A program made the translations under genes and the position numbers. This document shows, piece by piece, positions 22,805 through 29,312 of a stretch of 29,312 bases of DNA. Where the stretch lies: the NCBI GenBank assembly GCA_002085305.1, contig NATJ01000002.1, forward strand, positions 1 to 29,312, given 5' to 3'. How positions within the stretch are numbered: the stretch's first letter is position 1; each line of letters opens with the position of its first letter. The stretch is from Epsilonproteobacteria bacterium 4484_65 (lineage in GTDB: Bacteria > Campylobacterota > Campylobacteria > Campylobacterales > Sulfurovaceae). The notes under the pieces were generated by a model that was not told the origin of the DNA, ran no database searches, and was given only the letters and a program-made list of their open reading frames with translations.

Positions 22805-23878
22805 ATGGCTATCTCTATCACTGAAGCATTAGATATTATTTATGGCAATATAACTCCTCTTACAACAGAGATCATTCCTATCGAGATGGCAGTAGGTCGT
22901 GTGATGGCTAAAGATTCTGTTGCTACATTCGACTTGCCTAGATTTGACAACTCTGCAATGGATGGGTATGCGGTAAAGTGTATAGATGCCGACAGTACTG
23001 TCAGTAGTGATGAAGTCATCTATGCCGGAGATAATCCTCAAATGATACTTGTAGCCAAAAAAGCCATTAAGATCATGACTGGTGCTCCTATACCTGAAGG
23101 GTGTGAGGCGATCATCCCCATAGAGAATGTAAGTGTAGAAGGAGATCAAGTCACTCTTCCTTCTTCCATAGAGAAAGATGCTCATATCAGACGGTCAGGC
23201 GAGGATGTAAAAAGTGGGGAAGTCTATCTGAAAAAAGGTGAGCGTGTCACTGCCTACAGCATTGCCTTGCTGGCTAGCCAAGGCGTAACCCATCTCACAG
23301 TATATCATAAGATAAAAGTAGCTGTTTTTGGAACCGGTGATGAACTGCGACCACACTTTGAAAAGATAGAGTTACATCAACTCTATAACTCTAATACTCC
23401 TATGTTCCTTGCCCGTGCAAAAGAACTTGGCTGTGGGGTACGTTATGTTCCAAGTAGTGGTGATACCATAGAGTCTTTAGAGCCCACTGCTTTTGGAAAG
23501 ATTGGTGATACAGTCATTATAAACCTGCCCGGTAATCCTTTAGCTTCTATGGTGAATTATGAGATCTTTATCCGTGCTGTTATTCATAAAATGTCTGGTG
23601 CAAATGCTTATTTTCATGCAACGATAGAGACAGAGATGAGAGAGGACTTTACATTAAGAAAAGGTAAATATACAGTTCGTCTTGGGACTTATAATGGTAA
23701 AACATTCATGCCTCTAAAACAACAACTACCGGGGATGGTTTCTCCTATGCAAAAAGCAGATGGAATGATCATTACCACACCTGATATTGGATTACTTAAA
23801 AAAGGGATGAAAGTAAAAATGATTCCGATTTTATGGGAGTTAAATGGATGTGAAAAAGAGGACTTTTTCACAAATTAA
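22805..23878 (+). CDS. moeA: Molybdopterin molybdenumtransferase MoeA, with internal in-frame deletion
   Basis: MoeA inserts molybdate into adenylylated molybdopterin. RFDNSAMDGYAV (46-57), MTGAPIPEGCEAI (91-103) and RRSGEDVKSG (129-138) are intact in the N-terminal half, and VFGTGDEL and LYNSNTPM start the MoCF domain. At residues 226/227 (23482/23483) SSGDTIESLE joins PTAFGKIGD directly. Every normal MoeA has about 49 residues here, with the molybdopterin-binding SSGGVSVGxxD motif and the KPGK that precedes P(T/F)AFG. LPGNPLASMVNYEIF and the C-terminal domain are present. Length is 357 instead of about 405. The frame is kept, but the MoCF domain core is lost, so the protein is expected to be non-functional. 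Confidence 0.88.
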   Translation: MAISITEALDIIYGNITPLTTEIIPIEMAVGRVMAKDSVATFDLPRFDNSAMDGYAVKCIDADSTVSSDEVIYAGDNPQMILVAKKAIKIMTGAPIPEGCEAIIPIENVSVEGDQVTLPSSIEKDAHIRRSGEDVKSGEVYLKKGERVTAYSIALLASQGVTHLTVYHKIKVAVFGTGDELRPHFEKIELHQLYNSNTPMFLARAKELGCGVRYVPSSGDTIESLEPTAFGKIGDTVIINLPGNPLASMVNYEIFIRAVIHKMSGANAYFHATIETEMREDFTLRKGKYTVRLGTYNGKTFMPLKQQLPGMVSPMQKADGMIITTPDIGLLKKGMKVKMIPILWELNGCEKEDFFTN

Positions 23879-23904
23879 ACCAAACATTGTCATTAAACGT
23901 TTTA

Positions 23905-24486
23905 TTAAACTTTCCTAGGATTTGTGATCAATGTATAATTTAAAAGCTTATCCCAAAGTTTAGTATCACTCCATTCACTTTGTACTTGTTCTGAAAATAC
24001 AATATCTTCCAATGCTATTTTACCCATCAATTCACTATGTGCATCTTCTTTAAATCCCTGTGCATACCCTGTCTCTGTTTCATGTACGATAATACTGTGC
24101 AGCTTCACTTCTCTCTCTCCATTGATCATCTCTGTACAGGCTAATACACGTTCAACCAAAAGATAGATAACACGCGAAAACTGCTCGGCTGAAGGAGAAA
24201 CAGGGAGTTCTATCCATCTGTTACTATGTGTTTTCATATCAGCAAGATATTTTTTATCATCTTTAGACCATAAAGTGATCGCATGATCAAATGAATCGAT
24301 CAATTCTTTAATATAGAGTTTTGTCAAACCAAAATCATACACCATCTGTCCATCATCAAGGTAGTTTGATTCCAATAATACTTCTATCTTATAAGAGTGA
24401 CCATGAATATTTTCACTGCATCGCCTTGTGGAACAATCACGAACAATATGTGCATTTTCAAATTTAAAAAGTTTTCGTATTAACAT
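23905..24486 (-). CDS. queD: 6-carboxy-5,6,7,8-tetrahydropterin synthase family protein
   Basis: A 193-residue QueD/PTPS-fold protein for queuosine precursor synthesis. Zinc ligands H13 (FENAHIV) and H28/H30 (IHGHSYKIEV), with a cysteine at 23 five residues before, the usual catalytic Cys spacing. MVYDFGLTKLYIKELIDSFDHAITLW contains the Asp-His pair, and HSIIVHETETGYAQ the Glu. Longer than minimal QueD (about 120), with a C-terminal extension as in other Campylobacterota. It shares strand with queE and moaA further right. Convergent with moeA, 26 bp apart. Confidence 0.9.
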   Translation of the reverse strand: MLIRKLFKFENAHIVRDCSTRRCSENIHGHSYKIEVLLESNYLDDGQMVYDFGLTKLYIKELIDSFDHAITLWSKDDKKYLADMKTHSNRWIELPVSPSAEQFSRVIYLLVERVLACTEMINGEREVKLHSIIVHETETGYAQGFKEDAHSELMGKIALEDIVFSEQVQSEWSDTKLWDKLLNYTLITNPRKV

Positions 24487-24542
24487 GTGTGTCCTTAATT
24501 AGGAGTATATCTATCTGATTTTAACCAATATAACTTAAATCT

Positions 24543-24653
24543 CTAAGGTATTTTCGGAGCTTCGATCTCTTTGCCCAACAAATCTTTTTCATTTAGGCAG
24601 AACGGATATATTGACCAAGTCACAAAAAGGTGAATAGATGGTATCTCCCTGTT
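24543..24653 (-). pseudogene. Possible short coding remnant upstream of queD
   Basis: The 184-bp gap between the ICMT-like gene and queD holds an open minus-strand stretch of 36 codons ending at TAG 24545-24543, with a protein-like ending (EKDLLGKEIEAPKIP). It has no ATG start (only a GTG inside) and no Shine-Dalgarno. It may be the tail of a decayed gene or chance. No family recognised. Confidence 0.2.
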
Positions 24654-24670
24654 TCAATTCAAATTTTATT

Positions 24671-25201
24671 CTAATTTCTGTTTAATTTTTTAAAAAGTAG
24701 TTTTAAGCATTCAAAGCGAAAAGAGACTATCGGAACTTTTTGACGATAATCTTCATACGCTTTACCAAACTTTCTGTTTACTTCCCTCTCTTCAAAGATG
24801 ATGACCATAATAATGATAAAAAGCATCTCCAAAGGAGCTATAATCATAATGAATGTAGGTGAACCAAGCAACAACGCCCACCCTAAAGGCAAAAGGGTCA
24901 ATCCAAAAAGCATGGGGTGACGCATACAGCTGTAAAGTCCGGTGGTGACGAGCTGGTTAGTCTCCATTCTGGGAATATTCCCTATTCTGCCCTTGGTCAG
25001 TTCCTTTCCTCCATTTGCAGCAGCACGAAATGCCAAAATAAGCAAAAACATGCCTAGCATAGCCGTTATGGCATGAAACAGGAAATTACCAAAGAGAAAA
25101 GTATTCCAATCTTTCATAACAGAATAGACTGCACCACCTATTATCATAAGGATCCATAAGAAAATACGAATAACGACCGATAGGGTAGTATTTATCTTCA
25201 T
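24671..25201 (-). CDS. Isoprenylcysteine/phospholipid methyltransferase-like membrane protein
   Basis: A 176-residue membrane protein of the ICMT/PEMT-like superfamily. About four helices (10-28, 38-58, 95-115, 118-140). The signature LVTTGLYSCMRHPMLFGLTLLPLGWALL carries the RHP motif, and EEREVNRKFGKAYEDYRQKVPIVSFR is the conserved C-terminal SAM-binding segment. Substrates of bacterial members are mostly unknown (lipids or small amines/thiols). It starts 4 bp after the DUF1858-type gene, so the pair is co-transcribed. Confidence 0.82.
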   Translation of the reverse strand: MKINTTLSVVIRIFLWILMIIGGAVYSVMKDWNTFLFGNFLFHAITAMLGMFLLILAFRAAANGGKELTKGRIGNIPRMETNQLVTTGLYSCMRHPMLFGLTLLPLGWALLLGSPTFIMIIAPLEMLFIIIMVIIFEEREVNRKFGKAYEDYRQKVPIVSFRFECLKLLFKKLNRN

Positions 25202-25205
25202 TGAT

Positions 25206-25715
25206 CTATTTTTTTACATAAGTCACAAAATTACCATCATCTACTTTTTGGCAATAGACTTCATGCCCTGATTTAATAAATTCTTCTATAAGTGGTTCCG
25301 GTTGAAAATCCGCAACGATAGTGATGACATCGCCTTCATCTGATTTTCTTAAGATGTTGTATGCCTTTGCCAAAGGGTTATCCTCTTTATCTAAAAGTTC
25401 ATTGGCATCAATTGTAGCTTTAGGTTCGGTTGCTATCCATGCTGGTACTTCTGAAGAGGAAGTGACTTCTTGCGTATCTCCACTCTCTATAGGTTTTTGC
25501 CCTACAGCAATTCTAAGCTGATTGAGTAGATCTGATGGCTCCATTCCACCTACGATAGCCGCTTGTCTTACACCTGCTATCTTGGCAAGTGTCCTTCGTA
25601 GTACAGGGTTATTAAGCTTTTTGAATTTGGGGTTGATCTCTATTAAAATATCTTTCATTCCCTCATAATTGTTTAATAAATCTGCTATTTTTGTTTCTAA
25701 AGTAATTTCTTTCAT
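25206..25715 (-). CDS. DUF1858 / DUF2249-type two-domain protein
   Basis: A 169-residue soluble protein. The N-terminal 65 residues (TLETKIADLLNNYEG then INPKFKKLNNPVLRRTLAKIAG) match the DUF1858/ScdA-N type. A linker leads to a C-terminal segment (DANELLDKEDNPLAKAYNILRKSDEGDVITIVADFQPEPLIEEFIKSGHEVY) of the DUF2249/TusA-like type, but without the TusA cysteine. In other bacteria such domains occur with NO or Fe-S repair proteins and denitrification genes, which would suit this organism, but no such gene is adjacent. Good Shine-Dalgarno (AGGAG) before ATG. Confidence 0.75.
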   Translation of the reverse strand: MKEITLETKIADLLNNYEGMKDILIEINPKFKKLNNPVLRRTLAKIAGVRQAAIVGGMEPSDLLNQLRIAVGQKPIESGDTQEVTSSSEVPAWIATEPKATIDANELLDKEDNPLAKAYNILRKSDEGDVITIVADFQPEPLIEEFIKSGHEVYCQKVDDGNFVTYVKK

Positions 25716-25803
25716 GTTGGCTCCTATATATGATTATTATTACCTAAGAAGTAATAAGGACAATACTACTCCTATCGGGAAGAACGAGAAGTATCGGGTG
25801 AGG

Positions 25804-26562
25804 CTATACACCCTGAGTTGTGTCAAAAACACGTATGTGCAGTCTATCACTGTATCTAAAGTTGTATTTCATACAAAATTCAAATACTGCTTTGTCATTT
25901 TGTCTGATTGTATCTCTGCTTTCACCTACAGGCATACAAAATACTTCAAGTTTTGGTAAGATATCTCTTATCTGATCTATCTCATCTATAGCTGTTGTTT
26001 CTACTAGCTCTTTATCTATAGTAAATTTTAAAAATGATTCTTTCGCATACGTCTGTATATTTTTCAATGCCTGTGGGATAATACGTTTTTGTTCAGGCTC
26101 ACCACTGTTGGCTAACTTTAAAGAGAGTGCAAAGATACAGGACTTATATGCAGGGTATGCTTCAAAATCTATTTCGATAGTACCATTGGTCTCAAAGGTG
26201 ATCTGCACACCCTCTTTTACCAACCATGAGACTACCGCATAAAATACTTTGTCACTATGATACATCAATGGTTCACCACCTGTGATAACTACATGAGGCT
26301 TGTAGCCTATAGTTGTAAATTTATCTTGTAATGTATCAATGAGTATTTGACTATCTTCTACTTTTATCCATGATTTGGCATAAGCACTGTCAACAGCAAA
26401 ATAAGTATCACAGCCATAACGCAGTTCTCCATCTACTTCATACGTTGCACCAAAACCGGGGCATGCAAGATTACAGCCGCCCGTTCTCAAAAAATAAGAG
26501 GGGACACCTGCATATTTTCCCTCACCCTGGATGGAAAAAAACTGTTCAGTAAGGTAAAACAT
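25804..26562 (-). CDS. queE: 7-carboxy-7-deazaguanine synthase (radical SAM)
   Basis: Radical SAM enzyme converting 6-carboxytetrahydropterin to 7-carboxy-7-deazaguanine for queuosine. The protein has 252 residues. EQFFSIQGEGKYAGVPSYFLRTGGCNLACPGFG holds C30 and C34, and the third likely ligand is C51 (YGCDT), a CX3CX16C pattern rather than CX3CX2C. Campylobacter QueE has the same CNFNCLGFG...GCDT layout, so this is lineage-typical. VVITGGEPLMY follows. The gene overlaps the moaA stop by one base (TGATG) and is followed by an 88-bp gap with a 7-bp hairpin (25737-25757). Confidence 0.9.
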   Translation of the reverse strand: MFYLTEQFFSIQGEGKYAGVPSYFLRTGGCNLACPGFGATYEVDGELRYGCDTYFAVDSAYAKSWIKVEDSQILIDTLQDKFTTIGYKPHVVITGGEPLMYHSDKVFYAVVSWLVKEGVQITFETNGTIEIDFEAYPAYKSCIFALSLKLANSGEPEQKRIIPQALKNIQTYAKESFLKFTIDKELVETTAIDEIDQIRDILPKLEVFCMPVGESRDTIRQNDKAVFEFCMKYNFRYSDRLHIRVFDTTQGV

Positions 26563-27533
26563 CAGCCACCAGTCTCATAAAAAGCTCTCGTTGAAATATC
26601 TTCTTCATTGGGATTATCTTCACTCCAACGATTTTCTTTAGGTTTATCTTTCAGTACTTGAGCCAAGACATCTGCGGCACCTTGGATATCACCTTTTTTT
26701 ACAGACTCTGCGATGCTCATCGCTTCATCAAAATAAAGACAAGGGATAAGGTTACCTTCTGCCGTAAGTCTTATACGGTTACAGTTTTCACAGAAGTCAT
26801 GTTTATGCGGGTCTATAAGTCCAAACTCATAGCCATCATCCAAAACATAATTAAACGACGGACTGGCACCTTCACGACCTAGCGCTTTTATAGTGTATCG
26901 CTCTTTTACTTTTTCCAATATCTCTCGACCATGCATTCCCTCAATGGTTTTACTTGCATGTGCATTTTCCATATACTCTATAAATCGTACCTTGATATTA
27001 CGCTCTTGACAATAGTCAATAATATCTAAGATTTCATTATCATTGATACCTTTGAGAGGCACCATGTTAATCTTCACACCTAAACCCACTTCAAGTGCTT
27101 TATCTATACCTTTGAGTACTTGATCTAAAACATCTTTTTGCGCTATTTGATGTGCCACTTCAGGCTTTAAAGAATCAAGAGAGATGTTTAGTCTTTTAAG
27201 CCCTGCATCTTTAAGCTTCTGTGCTGTTTGAGGTAAAAGATAGGCATTGGTTGTCAGTGCCAAGTCAATATCCGGTTTATAGTCATGGATCATTTTGATA
27301 AACGTATCCAACCCTTCTCTAAGCAACGGTTCACCACCAGTGATACGGATCTTGTTTACACCTTCATCTATCGCCACTTTCATAAATAAAAAGAGTTCTT
27401 CAAAAGAGAGTAAATTCTCTTTTGGTACCCATGAGAAAGGTTTTTCCGGCATGCAATATTGGCATCTAAAATTACAACGTTCTGTAACAGAAACCCTTAA
27501 ATAGTCGACTGTTCGACCTTCGACCATGTCCAT
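26562..27533 (-). CDS. moaA: GTP 3',8-cyclase MoaA, N-terminus displaced by a 7-bp duplication
   Basis: Radical SAM enzyme for the first step of molybdenum cofactor synthesis. In the open frame (323 residues) C20, C24 and C27 form [19 protein letters not shown] follows, and the second cluster is [19 protein letters not shown]. The C-terminus ends in the essential GG. The conserved family start MLIDGHGR is encoded just upstream from ATG 27543, but in another frame. A tandem GGTCGAA GGTCGAA (minus strand, 27525-27512) adds 7 bp. Removing one copy gives [16 protein letters not shown], matching Campylobacter MoaA. As written only an internal ATG (MDMVEGR, 27533) without Shine-Dalgarno opens the frame. 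The enzyme could still be made weakly. Confidence 0.9.
   Translation of the reverse strand: MDMVEGRTVDYLRVSVTERCNFRCQYCMPEKPFSWVPKENLLSFEELFLFMKVAIDEGVNKIRITGGEPLLREGLDTFIKMIHDYKPDIDLALTTNAYLLPQTAQKLKDAGLKRLNISLDSLKPEVAHQIAQKDVLDQVLKGIDKALEVGLGVKINMVPLKGINDNEILDIIDYCQERNIKVRFIEYMENAHASKTIEGMHGREILEKVKERYTIKALGREGASPSFNYVLDDGYEFGLIDPHKHDFCENCNRIRLTAEGNLIPCLYFDEAMSIAESVKKGDIQGAADVLAQVLKDKPKENRWSEDNPNEEDISTRAFYETGG
27512..27525 (-). repeat. 7-bp tandem duplication at the moaA start
   Basis: Two exact copies of TTCGACC on the plus strand (GGTCGAA on the coding strand). Loss of one copy restores the conserved MoaA N-terminus in frame. Could be slippage, a phase-switch state or an assembly error. 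Confidence 0.85.
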
Positions 27534-27623
27534 CTATAAGCATAATAATCCAATATGTTATTTTTGTTTAGAGTATCGAAATGTAGATAAAAAGATGATG
27601 ATGTGTGTCAAGAATAGGTAGAT

Positions 27624-27654
27624 AAAAAGTCTAATGCAGAAAATCTGCATTAGA
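27624..27654 (-). terminator. Intrinsic terminator of the cytochrome bc1 operon
   Basis: TCTAATGCAGA / TCTGCATTAGA is a perfect 11-bp stem with a 3-nt loop at 27630-27654. On the minus strand it is followed by CTTTTT (27628-27624). It lies 46 bp after the petC stop and clearly ends that transcript before moaA. Confidence 0.85.
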
Positions 27655-27700
27655 AAAGCAGTACGGAGAGTCCCATACTACTTTAGTCAGTCGTCACTGA

Positions 27701-28660
27701 TTAGTGAAGACCTTTCCACATAGATTTTTTCCATAAGAACGCTAAACCTGTAAAGACAAGGAAGAAAAGTAAAACTTTTGGTCCAAGTTCTTCTCTAGCT
27801 GGTTTACTAGGATCACCTATCTCTGTCATATATGCATGAACTTTTTCATATCCTTCATGACTCAAGCCAACTCTAGGCATAGAAGTACCTGCAAGTTGTG
27901 ATTGTGGATTTTCCACAAATGTCTCCATAAAGTGGTGACCTCTTGCTCTAATGATTATAGAAAGATCCGGTGGCAATTTACCCATGTATGCTTTAACAAG
28001 ATTTTGCTCATCGATCACTTTGATCTTGTATGCAAGTGTATCTTTTTCATGTTTGAATGTTGGTGTATCACCAAGCTGTGTAGTTTTAGCATAACGCATC
28101 GCGTGACATCTACCACATGCTTCAGCAAACGCTTCTTTAGTTGTTACTTCACCTGCTTTTTTAGCCATGATATAAGCAACTACATCTGCAACCTGCTGAT
28201 CATCAGTCATCATTGCTTTTATTGAACCCATTGGGTGTGTCATAGTATCTGCATACTTATGGTCAACATTTGAGGCCATTGCAGGATCTTTTATGAGGGC
28301 GATAAGATAGTTTTTATCATAAATCGCACCTGCATGGTCAAGTACAGGAGGGATTACACCACCCATATTGACGCCACCTTCCATGTGACAACCCATACAT
28401 GTAGCAAAGCCAGCTTCACCAGCTGCTACATCACCTTTTATTTTACTCACTTTAGCTACATCAGCCCAAAATGCTTTTTTAGCCTCTGCTTTATCTTTTT
28501 TCTCTGCTGCTGTCGCTTCTGCAATATCAGCTGCGCCATCATAAACAAATCCATGACCATCTACATGCTTATGCATTTGAGAGTGAGCAAATGGCTCAAC
28601 ACCCCAATACAGTACAAGAGTAAAGATAGCTACAATTCCAAATATTTTTAATTCTTTCAT
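27701..28660 (-). CDS. petC: Dihaem cytochrome c1 subunit of the bc1 complex
   Basis: Periplasmic, membrane-anchored cytochrome c1 of the quinol-cytochrome c oxidoreductase. The protein has 319 residues. N-terminal helix at about 7-22, Ala/Lys/Glu-rich region 44-70, haem motifs CMGCH (88-92) and CGRCH (182-186), a likely Met ligand in GTSMPRVGLS, and a C-terminal membrane anchor at about 293-311 followed by a basic end. The two-haem form is characteristic of Campylobacterota rather than the single-haem alphaproteobacterial subunit. It begins 10 bp after petB and is followed by a strong terminator. Confidence 0.93.
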   Translation of the reverse strand: MKELKIFGIVAIFTLVLYWGVEPFAHSQMHKHVDGHGFVYDGAADIAEATAAEKKDKAEAKKAFWADVAKVSKIKGDVAAGEAGFATCMGCHMEGGVNMGGVIPPVLDHAGAIYDKNYLIALIKDPAMASNVDHKYADTMTHPMGSIKAMMTDDQQVADVVAYIMAKKAGEVTTKEAFAEACGRCHAMRYAKTTQLGDTPTFKHEKDTLAYKIKVIDEQNLVKAYMGKLPPDLSIIIRARGHHFMETFVENPQSQLAGTSMPRVGLSHEGYEKVHAYMTEIGDPSKPAREELGPKVLLFFLVFTGLAFLWKKSMWKGLH

Positions 28661-28670
28661 TCTCTACTCC

Positions 28671-29312
28671 TTATAGTTTTTTTTCTGATTTCGTGATAAA
28701 TGGTAAGGCTATCCATAATACAAAGAATAGAACAGCCGAAACCAATCCAATAGTTGCAAACAATGCATCTGTCGGTGGCAATTTACCCATGAATGTCAAT
28801 ACGATCACATCAATCAACATTGCCCAGAACCAATATTTAAATAATCCTCTTCTGCTTGCCGGAGCAACATTAGGACTTCTATCTAAGAACGGAAGTGCAA
28901 AGAAAATCACTTGTGCAATAGCAAACGCTATCAAACCAAGGTCTTTAGAGAATGGTCTTAAGATCTCATAACTCCATAAGAAGTACCACTCAGGATAAAT
29001 ATGTGCCGGTGTTTTAAGTCCGTCTGCCGGGTCAAAGTTCACAGGATCCATTGCAAATTCAAAGTGGTAGAATACCAAATAGAAGAATAAAATGAAATAA
29101 ACACCCATTACAAAGACATCTTTACTTAAGAATACAGGAGAGAATGGAATAACTTTAGACTCTTTTACCTTTCCTGCTTTGTAAAGCTCTGCAGCTTCAG
29201 CATAGTCGAACTCTTCACCTTCCTGGTTGTTAACATGTGGAATTCTCAATGTACCAAAGTGAAGTACGATAAGACCAATGATCACCAATGGAAGCAAGAA
29301 TACGTGTAACAT
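28671..29312 (-). CDS. petB: Cytochrome b of the bc1 complex, C-terminal part
   Basis: At least 213 residues lie in the window; the gene runs off the right edge, so the ATG at the edge is internal. LHVFLLPLVIIGLIVLHF contains a haem b histidine region at the end of helix D. PEWYFLWSYEILRPF carries the Qo-site PEWY motif, and four further helices follow (about 62-82, 126-144, 157-175 and 183-205). The spacer EGEEFDYAEAAELYKAGKVKESKVIPFSPVF is a charged insertion between helices D and E. It is co-transcribed with petC, and a Rieske gene (petA) is expected just beyond the edge. Confidence 0.94.
   Translation of the reverse strand: MLHVFLLPLVIIGLIVLHFGTLRIPHVNNQEGEEFDYAEAAELYKAGKVKESKVIPFSPVFLSKDVFVMGVYFILFFYLVFYHFEFAMDPVNFDPADGLKTPAHIYPEWYFLWSYEILRPFSKDLGLIAFAIAQVIFFALPFLDRSPNVAPASRRGLFKYWFWAMLIDVIVLTFMGKLPPTDALFATIGLVSAVLFFVLWIALPFITKSEKKL

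Noticed and set aside
25804..26562. Missing third cysteine of the radical SAM CX3CX2C motif in QueE
   Set aside because: Campylobacter QueE has the same CX3C plus distant GCDT arrangement, so it is lineage-typical and not a lesion.
1..29312. tRNA, rRNA, IS element or prophage
   Set aside because: No cloverleaf, rRNA-like segment, transposase, integrase or terminal inverted repeats were seen on either strand.

Overview
The window looks like chromosome of a Campylobacterota (epsilonproteobacterial) chemolithotroph, closest in feel to Sulfurovum/Sulfurimonas. This rests on low GC, a dihaem cytochrome c1 next to cytochrome b, a QueE with the Campylobacter-type cysteine pattern, and the order trxB - trxA - yraN - hom - aminotransferase - membrane protein - rlmB - rsmI - rpmE - rsmE, which I recall from Campylobacter jejuni. 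Here dapB-purF, a PhyH gene, a formate dehydrogenase gene and yajQ are interleaved. No IS element, prophage, CRISPR array, rRNA or tRNA was seen.

Layout. 1-5641 is a denitrification block: a cytochrome cd1 nitrite reductase (nirS-like, C-terminus off the left edge), a 51-aa membrane protein, a broken norB, norC and a 117-aa membrane protein, all on the minus strand. A divergent pair of transcription units encoding three more small unknown membrane or exported proteins follows. Two CRP/FNR-type palindromes control this block, and each sits exactly 41.5 bp from a predicted start site; one serves two divergent promoters. 5719-8512 (plus strand) holds ilvE, an SPFH protein and hisIE. 8513-8741 is a convergent gap filled with REP-like hairpins. 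8742-22722 (mostly minus) holds purF, dapB, trxB, trxA, a PhyH dioxygenase, yraN, a cysteine-type formate dehydrogenase, yajQ, hom, an aminotransferase and the ribosome-modification group. 22805-27543 is a pterin/deazapurine group (moeA, queD, queE, moaA) with an ICMT-like protein and a DUF1858/DUF2249-type protein. The right edge carries cytochrome bc1 genes (petC, partial petB).

Main surprise. Four otherwise well-conserved genes carry discrete lesions. norB lacks about 70-78 residues, including the segment with a low-spin haem b histidine, and is frameshifted. moeA lacks about 49 residues in frame, including the TSGGVSVGD-type motif. rsmE lacks about 35-40 residues in frame. moaA has a 7-bp tandem duplication that separates its conserved start (MLIDGHGR) from the rest of the frame. 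Two of the four are molybdenum cofactor genes, although the Mo/W-dependent formate dehydrogenase nearby is intact. Either assembly collapse at short repeats or real gene decay or slippage could explain this; reads spanning the junctions would decide.

A second theme is a family of GTAG-headed REP-like palindromes at 8521-8731 and 16230-16253, with a related composite palindrome at 7743-7813. One member supplies the stop codon of yajQ. No stretch over 300 bp lacks a gene.
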